Origin: Paracoccus denitrificans
GTDB taxonomy: Bacteria > Pseudomonadota > Alphaproteobacteria > Rhodobacterales > Rhodobacteraceae
Assembly: GCA_005768755.1 (NCBI GenBank)
Contig: VAFL01000005.1
Span: 186,001-250,000, forward strand
Length of the DNA stretch: 64,000 nucleotides
Direction: 5' to 3'
The notes under the pieces were generated by a model. The model ran no database searches and was not told the origin of the DNA. It saw only the letters and a list, made by a program, of their open reading frames with translations. The translations under genes and the position numbers were made by a program. Positions 32,290-40,994 of this stretch are shown in pieces; positions within the stretch are counted from its first letter, which is position 1; every line of letters begins with the position of its first letter.

Positions 32290-33186
32290 ATGAAACCCTG
32301 GCGAGTTCCTCCGCATATCCTGTTGCTGCTGCCGGCGATGCTGGTTCTGGCGGCGGTGGTGATCCTGCCGCTGATCCTGTCGCTGTGGTCCAGCATGACG
32401 CCGTTCCGCCTGACCCGGCCGGATTCGATCTATGACTTCATCGGCCTGCGGAATTATTCGCGCCTGCTCAGCGACGGGGATTTCTGGTCGGCCTTCGGGC
32501 GGACGGTGCTGCTTCTGACCATCGCGCTGAATCTGGAAATGCTGTTCGGTCTGGGCCTTGCGTTGCTGATCGAACGCGCCAGCCGGGGGCAGCGCGTCCT
32601 GCGCACCCTGCTGATGTTTCCGATGATGTTTTCGCCGGTGCTGGTCGGGTTTCAGTTCAAGTTCATGTTCAACGACAATGTCGGTCTGGTGAATAACGCC
32701 CTTCAATCCTTGGGGCTGACCGATCAGGCGATCCCCTGGCTGATCGACCAGAACCTTGCGATGTTTTCGATCATCGTGGCCGAGGTCTGGTCCTCGACTT
32801 CGGTTTTCGCAATCTTCATCCTGGCCGGGCTGATGGCGATGCCCCGCGATCCGCTGGAGGCCGCGCGCGTCGATGGCTGCACACCCTGGCAGACGTTCCG
32901 CTATGTCACCTGGCCCTTCCTGATGCCCTTTGCCTTCATTGCCATGACGATCCGTTCGCTGGACGTGGCACGGGCCTATGACATCATCAAGATCATGACC
33001 GATGGCGGCCCGGCTGGCCGGACCGAAGTCCTGTGGACGCTGATCGCGCGCACCGGCTATGCCGACAGTCGCATGGGCATGGCCAATGCGATGGCCTATA
33101 TCGCGATCCTTCTGTCGATCCTGTTCACGGTCATCTTCTTCCGCAAGCTGGCTCAGTCCCGCGAACAGATCGCGGCGGAGTGGTAG
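32290..33186 (+). CDS. ABC sugar transporter permease 1 (MalF-type)
   Basis: The 298-residue membrane protein has six predicted segments beginning PPHILLLLPAMLVLAAVVIL and the cytoplasmic EAA loop LEAARVDGCTPWQTF that docks to the ATPase. It has the usual length of carbohydrate-uptake-1 permeases. ATG 32290 is used; TTG 32281 is an alternative, and the GAGG between them gives a short spacing. It forms the channel with the second permease, which starts two bases after its stop. Confidence 0.92.
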   Translation: MKPWRVPPHILLLLPAMLVLAAVVILPLILSLWSSMTPFRLTRPDSIYDFIGLRNYSRLLSDGDFWSAFGRTVLLLTIALNLEMLFGLGLALLIERASRGQRVLRTLLMFPMMFSPVLVGFQFKFMFNDNVGLVNNALQSLGLTDQAIPWLIDQNLAMFSIIVAEVWSSTSVFAIFILAGLMAMPRDPLEAARVDGCTPWQTFRYVTWPFLMPFAFIAMTIRSLDVARAYDIIKIMTDGGPAGRTEVLWTLIARTGYADSRMGMANAMAYIAILLSILFTVIFFRKLAQSREQIAAEW

Positions 33187-33188
33187 TC

Positions 33189-34055
33189 ATGGATGCCAAC
33201 AGATCTTCCCGCATCCGCAAGCGTCTGACCCGCTGGTTGCTGAACATCGCGCTGTTTCTGGCCATGGCGATCATCTGCCTGCCGGGCCTTTGGATCGTGC
33301 TGAACTCGCTGCGCCCGACGGTCGAGATCATGGCCAAGCCGCCTGTCTGGATCCCGCAGCAGCTGAACTTCGATGCCTATGTCGCGATGTTTTCCGGCGT
33401 CGGCGCGGGCGGCATCCCGGTGATCGACTATTTCCGCAACTCGATCATCATCGCTGTCACCTCGACCGTCATAGCGCTGGCGATCGGGATGGCCGGGGGC
33501 TATGCCTTTGCCCGCTATCGGTTCCGGGGCAAGTCCGGCTGGTTCCTGGGCCTGATGCTGACGCGCACGGTGCCGGGCATCGCGCTGTCGTTGCCCCTGT
33601 TCTTCGTCTATGCGAAGCTGGGCATCATCGACACGCATTTCGGCCTGATCCTGGCCTATGTCGCGATGAATGTGCCCTTCACCATCTGGCTGATCGACGG
33701 ATTTTTCCGGCAGGTGCCGAAGGATCTGGCAGAAGCGGCGCAGATTGATGGCTGTACCCGTTGGCAGGCCTTCTGGGCCGTCGAGTTTCCGCTGGCCCGT
33801 CCCGGCATTGCCAGTGCCGGCATCTTTGCCTTTCTGACCGCCTGGAACGAATTCGCGCTTGCCTCGCAACTGACGCGCTCGACCAACAGCAAGACGCTGC
33901 CGGTGGGCCTTCTGGATTATACCGCAGAATTCACCATCGACTGGCGCGGCATGTGCGCGCTTGCCGTGGTGATGATCGTGCCGGCGCTGCTGCTGACCTT
34001 TGCGGTGCAGAAACACCTTGTATCCGGGCTGACCTCCGGCGCCGTGAAGGGATAG
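33189..34055 (+). CDS. ABC sugar transporter permease 2 (MalG-type)
   Basis: The 288-residue protein starts with a basic stretch (RIRKRLTRW) followed by a first membrane segment LLNIALFLAMAIICLPGLWI, has six segments in all, the EAA loop AEAAQIDGCTRWQAF, and the TAWNEFALASQLT stretch typical of MalG-like subunits. The upstream frame is open from 33033 but overlaps the first permease. The ATPase gene follows after four bases. Confidence 0.92.
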   Translation: MDANRSSRIRKRLTRWLLNIALFLAMAIICLPGLWIVLNSLRPTVEIMAKPPVWIPQQLNFDAYVAMFSGVGAGGIPVIDYFRNSIIIAVTSTVIALAIGMAGGYAFARYRFRGKSGWFLGLMLTRTVPGIALSLPLFFVYAKLGIIDTHFGLILAYVAMNVPFTIWLIDGFFRQVPKDLAEAAQIDGCTRWQAFWAVEFPLARPGIASAGIFAFLTAWNEFALASQLTRSTNSKTLPVGLLDYTAEFTIDWRGMCALAVVMIVPALLLTFAVQKHLVSGLTSGAVKG

Positions 34056-34059
34056 GAAC

Positions 34060-35154
34060 ATGGCTGACCTGACACTTTCCAGCCTCGACAAGAAATACGG
34101 TGCCTTCCATGCCGTGAAGGGCATCGACCTTGCTGTCGAGGATGGCGAATTCGTGGCGCTTGTCGGGCCCTCGGGCTGCGGCAAATCCACGACCCTGCGC
34201 ATGATCGCGGGGCTCGAGGACATCTCGGGCGGGGATATCCGGATCGGCGAAAGACTGGTCAACGACCTGGCGCCACGGCAGCGCAATATCTCGATGGTGT
34301 TCCAGTCCTATGCGCTTTACCCGCATATGACCGTGCGCGAAAACATGGGCTTCACCCTGAAGATCGCCAAGCGCCCGCAGGCCGAGATCGACGCCGCCGT
34401 CGCCGAGGCCGCCCGCGCCCTGGAGATCGAGCCGTTGCTGGACCGTCGTCCGGCGCAGCTGTCGGGCGGTCAGCGTCAGCGTGTGGCCATGGGCCGGGCC
34501 ATCGTGCGCAGCCCGGACGTCTTCCTGTTCGACGAGCCGCTGTCGAACCTGGACGCCAAGCTGCGCGGCCAGATGCGGACCGAGATCAAGCGACTTCATG
34601 CCCGGCTTGGCGCGACCGTCGTCTATGTGACCCATGACCAGGTCGAGGCGATGACGCTGGCAGACCGCATCGTCATCATGCGCGACGGCAATATTGAACA
34701 GGCCGGCACCCCTGACGAGGTGTTCAACCGCCCGGCGACCCGTTTCGTCGCCGGATTCATCGGCTCACCCCCCATGAATATGGCCGATGCCACGTTTCAG
34801 GATGGCCAATTGCGCTTTGCCGATGGCGCTACGCTGCCATTGCCCGAGACATTCAAGGGCCGCGTCGTCGAAGGCCAGCAGGTCACCTTCGGTCTGCGCC
34901 CCGACGATGTCTATCCGACCGGCCACGGCCTGCATACCGGAACCGAGGTTGAAACGCGCCCGCTGGAAGTCGCGCTGACCGAACCGCTTGGCAATGAAAC
35001 GCTGCTGTTCCTGCAATTTGCCGGCACCGAATGGACCAGCCGCATGCTGAACCCGCGCCCACTGCGCCGGGGCGAGGTGGTCGAATTCCAGTTCGATCTG
35101 TCGCGCGCGCATCTGTTCGATGCCGAAACCGGCTGCAGCCTGAGGGATAAGTGA
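34060..35154 (+). CDS. ABC sugar transporter ATPase (MalK/UgpC type)
   Basis: The 364-residue protein has Walker A GPSGCGKST near residue 39, a Q-loop VFQSYALYPHMTV, the signature LSGGQRQR, Walker B FLFDEPLSNLDAKLR, and an H-loop THDQVEAMTLADRI, followed by a C-terminal OB-fold (TOBE) domain from about residue 240, as in MalK and UgpC. It powers the importer. Its stop overlaps the next start (TGATG), linking transport with the dehydratase genes downstream. Confidence 0.93.
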   Translation: MADLTLSSLDKKYGAFHAVKGIDLAVEDGEFVALVGPSGCGKSTTLRMIAGLEDISGGDIRIGERLVNDLAPRQRNISMVFQSYALYPHMTVRENMGFTLKIAKRPQAEIDAAVAEAARALEIEPLLDRRPAQLSGGQRQRVAMGRAIVRSPDVFLFDEPLSNLDAKLRGQMRTEIKRLHARLGATVVYVTHDQVEAMTLADRIVIMRDGNIEQAGTPDEVFNRPATRFVAGFIGSPPMNMADATFQDGQLRFADGATLPLPETFKGRVVEGQQVTFGLRPDDVYPTGHGLHTGTEVETRPLEVALTEPLGNETLLFLQFAGTEWTSRMLNPRPLRRGEVVEFQFDLSRAHLFDAETGCSLRDK

Positions 35155-36272
35155 TGGCAAGGATCGAACGAATTGATCTTGCCATGGTCGATCTTGCGCC
35201 CAAGGTCGAACGCCGCGACGCAATTCAAAGCTTTGTCAGCCAGGAAACCCCGCTGGTCACCATCACCGACAGCGACGGCGCGCGGGGCATGGGCTATTCC
35301 TATACGATCGGCACGGGCGGGTCTTCGGTCATGCGGCTGCTGGCTGATCACCTTTGCCCGCATCTGATCGGGCGCGAGGCGTCCGAGGTCGAGGCGATCT
35401 GGCACGAGTTGGAATTCCTGACCCATGCGACGACCATCGGTGCGATCACCTCAATCGCGCTGGCGGCCATTGATACCGCGCTGTGGGATCTGCGCTGTCG
35501 CAAGGCTGGCCTGCCCCTGTGGCGTATGGCTGGTGGGGCGCGGAATTCTGCGCCTTGCTACACGACGGAAGGCGGCTGGCTGCATCTGCCGGTCGAGGCG
35601 ATAGTCGATGATGCGCTGAACGCGAAGGCGCAGGGGTTCACCGGATCAAAGGTCAAGATCGGCCGTCCGGTCATTGCCGAGGACGTGGCGCGGATCGCGG
35701 CGCTGCGCGAGGCTGTGGGCGACGGCTATGAGATCATGACCGACGCCAATCAGGGTTTCGCCCGCGACAGCGCGCGCCGCCGGGCCGAGGCCTTGGTGCC
35801 GTTCAACCTGGCATGGATCGAAGAGCCGTTGCCCGCCGACGATATCGCCGGCCATGTCTCGCTTGCCGCGTCGACCTCGATCCCCATCGCGGTCGGGGAA
35901 TCGCTTTATTCCATCCGGCATTTCGCCGAATATGCCGCCCGTGATGCCTGCGGGATCATTCAGGTCGATGCCGGTCGGATCGGCGGCATCACGCCCTGGC
36001 TGAAGGTCGCCCATATGGCCGAAGGCTTTGACATCCCGGTCTGTCCCCATTTCCTGATGGAACTGCATGTCAGCCTGGTCTGTGCAGTCCAGAACGGACG
36101 TTATGTGGAATATATCCCGCAGCTGGACGAGATCACGAACAGCGGCCTGCGGATCGAACAGGGCCGCGCGTTCGCGCCGGAAGATCCGGGGATCGGCATC
36201 GACTGGGATATGGACGCCATCGCCGCCCGCGCGATCCCCGAATTCAATCGCACCATCACGGAGGGCACATGA
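35154..36272 (+). CDS. Enolase-superfamily dehydratase/racemase (mandelate racemase subgroup)
   Basis: The 372-residue protein has the capping domain (residues 1-125) and a barrel with the KVKIG strand (general-base lysine), the metal ligands in MTDANQGF, WIEEPLP and AVGESLY, and the later VDAGRIGG and PHFLMELH motifs with a candidate catalytic His. Such proteins dehydrate sugar acids or epimerise them. It is distinct from the L-fuconate dehydratase at 39668. ATG 35154 is used; GTG 35151 would add one residue. It overlaps the mutarotase gene by four bases, so it may dehydrate a sugar acid from the same or a related pathway. Confidence 0.85.
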   Translation: MARIERIDLAMVDLAPKVERRDAIQSFVSQETPLVTITDSDGARGMGYSYTIGTGGSSVMRLLADHLCPHLIGREASEVEAIWHELEFLTHATTIGAITSIALAAIDTALWDLRCRKAGLPLWRMAGGARNSAPCYTTEGGWLHLPVEAIVDDALNAKAQGFTGSKVKIGRPVIAEDVARIAALREAVGDGYEIMTDANQGFARDSARRRAEALVPFNLAWIEEPLPADDIAGHVSLAASTSIPIAVGESLYSIRHFAEYAARDACGIIQVDAGRIGGITPWLKVAHMAEGFDIPVCPHFLMELHVSLVCAVQNGRYVEYIPQLDEITNSGLRIEQGRAFAPEDPGIGIDWDMDAIAARAIPEFNRTITEGT

Positions 36273-36598
36273 TCCGCATGGGTTCCGTCATCGGCCTGAA
36301 GCCGGAAAAGATCGCCGAATACAAGGCGCTGCATGCCGACGCCTGGCCGGGCGTGCTGGCAACGATCAGCGCATGCAATATCCGCAATTACGTCATCTAT
36401 CTGCGTGAGCCGGAAAACCTGCTGTTTTCGCATTTCGAATATCACGGCGATGACTGGGCAGCCGATCAGGCGAAGATGGCCGCCGATCCGGTGACGCAGG
36501 AATGGTGGGCGGTCTGCATGCCATGCCAGCGTCCTTTGGACAGCGCGAAGGATGGGGAGTGGTGGGCGCCTATGGAAGAGGTGTTCTTCCATGAATGA
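36269..36598 (+). CDS. L-rhamnose/L-fucose mutarotase (RhaM family)
   Basis: The 109-residue protein matches the RhaM/YiiL family (about 104-114 residues): YKALHADAWPGVLATI carries the catalytic His, followed by the NIRNYVIYL strand, ENLLFSHFEY and the tryptophan-rich QEWWAV segment. It interconverts the alpha and beta anomers of a 6-deoxy hexose to supply the correct anomer to the dehydrogenase. Family members accompany both rhamnose and oxidative L-fucose loci. It overlaps its neighbours at both ends and supports a 6-deoxy sugar as the substrate of the locus. Confidence 0.88.
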   Translation: MIRMGSVIGLKPEKIAEYKALHADAWPGVLATISACNIRNYVIYLREPENLLFSHFEYHGDDWAADQAKMAADPVTQEWWAVCMPCQRPLDSAKDGEWWAPMEEVFFHE

Positions 36599-37637
36599 CC
36601 TCTCGACCCTGCGCCAGCACTGGCCGGAACCCACGACCCGCAGACCGGTCGTGATCTTCGGTGCGGGTTCCATCGTGCGTGACGCCCATCTGCCGGCCTA
36701 TGCCAAGGGCGGATACGAGATCGCCGGTATCTATGACCCCGATCGCAAGAAGGCCGCGGAACTGGGTCAGCCTGTCTTCGCGTCCATGGACGAAGCCGTC
36801 AGCGTCAAGGGTGCAGTTTTCGATCTGGCCACGCCCCCTGCTGCCCATGCCGGCATCCTTTCGGCGCTGCCCGAAGGCGCGCCGGTGTTGATCCAGAAAC
36901 CGATGGGCATGGACCTTGCCGGCGCGACCCAGATCCTGACGGTCTGCCGGGACCGGAACCTGCTGGCGGCAGTCAATTTTCAGCTGCGCTTTGCCCCGAT
37001 GATGGTCGCCCTGCGCGATGCCATCGAAAAGGGATGGCTGGGCGAGGTCGTCGATGTCGAGATGCATGGCGTCATGGCCACCCCGTGGAGCCTTTGGGCC
37101 TTTCTGGACGGGCTGCCGCGGATCGAGATCACCATGCACTCGATCCATTATCTGGACAGCATCCGCATGTTGCTGGGCGATCCCCTGGGTGTTCATGCAA
37201 AATCCATGGGTCACCCCTCGCACAAGGTCGCGCAGACCCGAACCTCGGCCATTCTGGATTACGGTGACCGGGTGCGCTGCACGCTGTCGGTCAACCATGA
37301 CTGGAATTTCGGCCGGCCCCATCAGGCATGCGAGATGCGCGTGGCCGGAACCGACGGGGCGGCCTTCCTGCAATTCGGCGTCAATCTGGACTACCCGAGG
37401 GGCGAACCCGACATCCTGCGGATCAAACCGAAGGGCGGCGAGTGGCAAGACGTGGCGCTGCAGGGCGCGTGGTTCCCCGACGCCTTCACCGGCCGGATGC
37501 ACAATCTGCAACGCGCTGCGACGGGCGAAGACGACCTGATCGCCCCCGTCGAAGACGCCTGGAAAACCATGGCCCTGGTCGAGGCCGCCTATGCCTCGTC
37601 CAGCCAGCCTGCCACCCCGATTGAAAGCCTGCCCTGA
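36591..37637 (+). CDS. Gfo/Idh/MocA-family dehydrogenase
   Basis: The 348-residue protein opens with the Rossmann strand RPVVIFGAGSIVRDAHLPAY and has the conserved lysine in IQKPMGMDL near residue 102. It also has an HSIHYLDSIRMLLGDP motif, characteristic of Gfo/Idh enzymes that oxidise sugars at C1 or C3. ATG 36591 overlaps the mutarotase stop. It is a candidate for the first oxidation step (sugar to lactone), in competition with the SDR genes in the region. MaoC starts on its stop. Confidence 0.85.
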   Translation: MNDLSTLRQHWPEPTTRRPVVIFGAGSIVRDAHLPAYAKGGYEIAGIYDPDRKKAAELGQPVFASMDEAVSVKGAVFDLATPPAAHAGILSALPEGAPVLIQKPMGMDLAGATQILTVCRDRNLLAAVNFQLRFAPMMVALRDAIEKGWLGEVVDVEMHGVMATPWSLWAFLDGLPRIEITMHSIHYLDSIRMLLGDPLGVHAKSMGHPSHKVAQTRTSAILDYGDRVRCTLSVNHDWNFGRPHQACEMRVAGTDGAAFLQFGVNLDYPRGEPDILRIKPKGGEWQDVALQGAWFPDAFTGRMHNLQRAATGEDDLIAPVEDAWKTMALVEAAYASSSQPATPIESLP

Positions 37638-38086
37638 TGGAAATCACCCGTTATTTCGAAGAGATCGAGATCGGCGAAAGCCGCACCACCTTCGGCCGCA
37701 CGATCACCGAAACCGATTTCGTCGTCCATGCCGGACATACCGGCGATTTCTTCCCGCATCACATGGATGCCGTATTCATGGCAGACAGCGAATTCGGCCA
37801 GCGGATCGCCCATGGCACCATGGTCTTCGCCATCGGGATCGGGTTGACCGCGACGGTGATCAACCCGGTGGCGTTTTCCTATGGCTATGACCGGCTGCGC
37901 TTCATTCGGCCGGTCTTCATCGGCGATACCATCCGCACCCGCGTCACCGCAGACAGGAAAGAGGACGACCCCAAGCGCCCGGGCTCTGGCCGGTTGTTCG
38001 AACGAGTCGAGGTGCTGAACCAGAACGATCAGGTCGTGCTGGCCTGTGAGCATATCTACATCGTCGAAAGGAAGGGGACGGCATGA
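37637..38086 (+). CDS. MaoC-like hot-dog dehydratase
   Basis: The 149-residue protein has the MaoC hydratase-like hot-dog fold: EIEIGESRTTFGRTITETDF near the start, the hydratase motif DFFPHHMDAVFM with an Asp and His, and the IAHGTMVFAIGIGL helix. Typical members hydrate 2-enoyl-CoA esters. It sits between a sugar dehydrogenase and an SDR in a sugar operon, overlapping both neighbours, which is unusual and may indicate a CoA-linked branch or a non-CoA dehydratase role. Family firm, substrate unknown. Confidence 0.82.
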   Translation: MEITRYFEEIEIGESRTTFGRTITETDFVVHAGHTGDFFPHHMDAVFMADSEFGQRIAHGTMVFAIGIGLTATVINPVAFSYGYDRLRFIRPVFIGDTIRTRVTADRKEDDPKRPGSGRLFERVEVLNQNDQVVLACEHIYIVERKGTA

Positions 38087-38814
38087 CCGATCTGACCGGC
38101 AAGACCATTCTGATTACCGCCGCCGCGCAGGGCATCGGGCGCGCCACGGCCGAGGCTTTCGCCCGCGCGGGCGCCACCGTCCACGCCACCGATATCAACG
38201 AGGCCGCGCTTGCGGCGATCGATGGTTACGAAGGAATCAAGGCGCACCGGCTGGATGTGCTGGATGATGCTGCGGTCAGCCAGTTGATCGCGGGTCTGGG
38301 CGCAATTGACGTGCTGTTCAACTGCGCCGGGATCGTGCATGGCGGCACAATTCTGGACATGCCCAACAGCGATCTGGACTTTGCCGTGGATCTGAACGTG
38401 AAATCGATGATCCGCACCATCCGCGCCGTGCTGCCCGGCATGCTGGAACGCGGCGAGGGCTGCATCATCAACATGTCCTCGGTCGCAAGTTCCATAAAAG
38501 GCGTGCCGAACCGTTTCGCCTATGGCACGACCAAGGCGGCGGTGCTGGGGCTGACCAAGGCGGTCGCTGCGGATTACGTGACCCAGGGCATTCGCTGCAA
38601 CGCGATCTGTCCGGGCACGGTGCAATCGCCATCGCTGGATGAACGGCTTGCGGCGACGGGCGATTACGACAAGGCGCGGCGCGATTTCATCGCCCGTCAG
38701 CCCATGGGCCGCATTGGCGAGGCCGAGGAGATTGCCGGTCTTGCGCTGTATCTGGCCGGGGCAACCTACACCACAGGACAGGCCGTCTGTATTGATGGCG
38801 GCTGGACAATCTAA
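38083..38814 (+). CDS. SDR dehydrogenase resembling 2-keto-3-deoxy-L-fuconate dehydrogenase
   Basis: The 243-residue SDR has the cofactor loop TAAAQGIGRATAEAFARAG, NAD-favouring acidic residue in HATDINE, NCAG near residue 84, catalytic Ser in NMSSVASS and the YGTTK pair near residue 147. The segment VASSIKGVPNRFAYGTTKAA and the ending GQAVCIDGGWT resemble bacterial 2-keto-3-deoxy-L-fuconate dehydrogenase and animal BDH2. It would oxidise 2-keto-3-deoxy-L-fuconate to the 2,4-diketo acid, the step between the dehydratase (39668) and the hydrolase (38826), both in this operon. Confidence 0.82.
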   Translation: MTDLTGKTILITAAAQGIGRATAEAFARAGATVHATDINEAALAAIDGYEGIKAHRLDVLDDAAVSQLIAGLGAIDVLFNCAGIVHGGTILDMPNSDLDFAVDLNVKSMIRTIRAVLPGMLERGEGCIINMSSVASSIKGVPNRFAYGTTKAAVLGLTKAVAADYVTQGIRCNAICPGTVQSPSLDERLAATGDYDKARRDFIARQPMGRIGEAEEIAGLALYLAGATYTTGQAVCIDGGWTI

Positions 38815-38825
38815 GGAGATATTCA

Positions 38826-39671
38826 ATGAAACTTGTACGTTATGGAAATGCCGGCGCGGAAAAACCGGGCCTGATCGACGCAGATGGAAATATCCGCGAC
38901 CTGTCGGGGCAGATGGCGGACGTGGCGGGCGCGGATATCGACCCCGCCAAGCTTGCAGAACTGGGCCGCACAGACCCTGCTTCGTTGCCACTGGTCGACG
39001 GTAACCCCCGCCTTGGTCCGTGCGTCGCCGGCACCGGCAAGTTCATCTGCATCGGGCTGAACTATTCCGATCACGCCGCTGAGACCGGCGCGGAAGTCCC
39101 GAAAGAGCCGATCATCTTCATGAAGGCCACCTCGGCCATCTGCGGGCCGAACGACCCGATCATCATCCCCCGCGGCTCCGAAAAGACCGATTGGGAGGTC
39201 GAACTGGCCGTCATTATCGGTCGCCACGCAAAATATGTCAGCGAAGCTGATGCGCTTGATTACGTCGCCGGCTATGCGGTGACGAATGACGTGTCCGAAC
39301 GCGCCTTTCAGATCGAACGCGGCGGCCAGTGGACCAAGGGCAAAAGCTGTGACAATTATGGCCAGATCGGTCCGTGGCTGGTGACCAAGGACGAAATCGC
39401 CGATCCGCAGAACCTGAAGATGTGGCTGACGGTAAATGGCCAGCAGATGCAGGACGGCAACTCCTCGACCATGGTGTTCGGCGTCGCGCATCTGGTCAGC
39501 TATCTGTCGCAATTCATGTCGCTGCATCCGGGCGATGTGATTTCCACCGGTACGCCGCCCGGCGTGGGCCTGGGCATGAAACCGCCGCGCTTCCTGAAAC
39601 CCGGCGACGTGGTCGAACTGGGCATCGAAGGGCTGGGCCAGCAGCGTCAGGACGTGGTGGCCGATCAATGA
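38826..39671 (+). CDS. FAH-family 2,4-diketo-3-deoxy-L-fuconate hydrolase-like enzyme
   Basis: The 281-residue protein is a fumarylacetoacetate-hydrolase-fold enzyme: FICIGLNYSDHAAETGAEVP begins the core domain, the metal ligands lie in TDWEVELAVIIG, and HPGDVISTGTPPGVGLG closes the active site. Its length and N-terminal shape match the L-fuconate pathway hydrolases that split 2,4-diketo-3-deoxy-L-fuconate into pyruvate and L-lactate. A clean AAGGAGA site precedes the ATG. The gene lies between the matching dehydrogenase and dehydratase genes, which strongly supports this role. Confidence 0.83.
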   Translation: MKLVRYGNAGAEKPGLIDADGNIRDLSGQMADVAGADIDPAKLAELGRTDPASLPLVDGNPRLGPCVAGTGKFICIGLNYSDHAAETGAEVPKEPIIFMKATSAICGPNDPIIIPRGSEKTDWEVELAVIIGRHAKYVSEADALDYVAGYAVTNDVSERAFQIERGGQWTKGKSCDNYGQIGPWLVTKDEIADPQNLKMWLTVNGQQMQDGNSSTMVFGVAHLVSYLSQFMSLHPGDVISTGTPPGVGLGMKPPRFLKPGDVVELGIEGLGQQRQDVVADQ

Positions 39672-40939
39672 AGATCACCGGGCTGCGGACTTATGACCTG
39701 AGGTTCCCGTCAGAAGGCGCGCTTGACGGGTCGGACGCGATGAACCCCGATCCGGTCTATTCGGCGGCCTATGTGGTGCTGGAAACCGATGGCGGGGTCG
39801 AGGGCTTTGGCCTGACCTTCACCATCGGCCGCGGGAACGAGCTTTGCGTGGCTGCGATCCGCGCGCTTGGCCCGCGCATCATCGGGCTGGACCTGGACTG
39901 GATCCGCGAAGATCCGGGCCGGTTCTGGCGCCATGTCACCGGCGACAGCCAGCTTCGCTGGGTCGGCCCCGACAAGGGCGTGATCCATCTGGCGACGGGT
40001 GCCGTGGTCAACGCGGTCTGGGACCTGCTGGCGCGGGTGGCGGGCAAGCCGGTCTGGCAGCTGGTGGCCGACATGCCCCCGGCCGAAATCCTGAAGATCG
40101 TCGATTTCCGTTATATTACCGATGCGCTGACCCCGGCTGAGGCGCTGGCGATCCTTGAACGCGCCGAAGATGGCAAGGCGGAGCGTATCGCCGATCTGCA
40201 GGCCAATGGTTATCCCTGCTACACCACTTCGGCCGGTTGGCTGGGCTATCCCGATGACAAGCTGCGCAGGCTTTGCCGCGAGGCGAAGGCGGCGGGGTTC
40301 AGTCATGTCAAGATGAAGGTCGGCCGCGATCTGGACGACGATATCCGCCGCCTGACCATCGCGCGCGAAGAACTGGGCTGGGACATCACCATGATGATCG
40401 ACGCCAACCAGGTCTGGGAAGTGGGTCAGGCCGTGGACTGGGTCAGGGCGCTGGATTTCGCGAAGCCCTATTTCATCGAGGAGCCGACCTCGCCCGACGA
40501 CGTGCTGGGCCACAGAACGATCCGGCAGGCCGTCGCGCCGGTCAGGGTGGCCACAGGCGAGATGTGCCAGAACCGGATCATGTTCAAGCAGTTCATCGCC
40601 GGCGGCGCAATCGACGTGGTCCAGATCGACGCCTGCCGTCTGGGCGGGCTGAACGAAGTGCTGGCGGTGCAGTTGATGGCGGCGAAATACGGACTGCCGG
40701 TCTGGCCCCATGCCGGGGGCGTGGGGCTGTGCGAATATGTGCAGCACCTGTCGATGATGGATTATGTCGCCGTATCAGGCACCCGCGAGGGCCGGGTGAT
40801 CGAATTCGTCGATCACCTGCACGAACATTTCACCGATCCCTGCATCGTCCGCAACGGCGCCTATATGGCGCCTGCGCAGCCCGGATTTTCGATCAGGATC
40901 AAGGATAGGACGCTGTCTGATTACAGTTTCTCGGGCTGA
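39668..40939 (+). CDS. fucD: L-fuconate dehydratase (FucD, enolase superfamily)
   Basis: The 423-residue protein matches L-fuconate dehydratase of Xanthomonas and human ENOSF1: the long capping region with EGFGLTFTIGRGNELCV, the TTSAGWLGYPDDKL loop, the HVKMKVGRD strand with the general-base Lys, metal ligands in MMIDANQVW, FIEEPTSPDD and ATGEMCQNR, and the catalytic-His motif WPHAGGVGL. It removes water from L-fuconate to give 2-keto-3-deoxy-L-fuconate. It overlaps the hydrolase gene by four bases and is the last gene of the ABC-pathway operon. Confidence 0.88.
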   Translation: MKITGLRTYDLRFPSEGALDGSDAMNPDPVYSAAYVVLETDGGVEGFGLTFTIGRGNELCVAAIRALGPRIIGLDLDWIREDPGRFWRHVTGDSQLRWVGPDKGVIHLATGAVVNAVWDLLARVAGKPVWQLVADMPPAEILKIVDFRYITDALTPAEALAILERAEDGKAERIADLQANGYPCYTTSAGWLGYPDDKLRRLCREAKAAGFSHVKMKVGRDLDDDIRRLTIAREELGWDITMMIDANQVWEVGQAVDWVRALDFAKPYFIEEPTSPDDVLGHRTIRQAVAPVRVATGEMCQNRIMFKQFIAGGAIDVVQIDACRLGGLNEVLAVQLMAAKYGLPVWPHAGGVGLCEYVQHLSMMDYVAVSGTREGRVIEFVDHLHEHFTDPCIVRNGAYMAPAQPGFSIRIKDRTLSDYSFSG

Positions 40940-40994
40940 GCCTGTTTCGGGTCAACGGGCATGCGCATCTATGGTCAGGCCGGGGCCGGCACGC

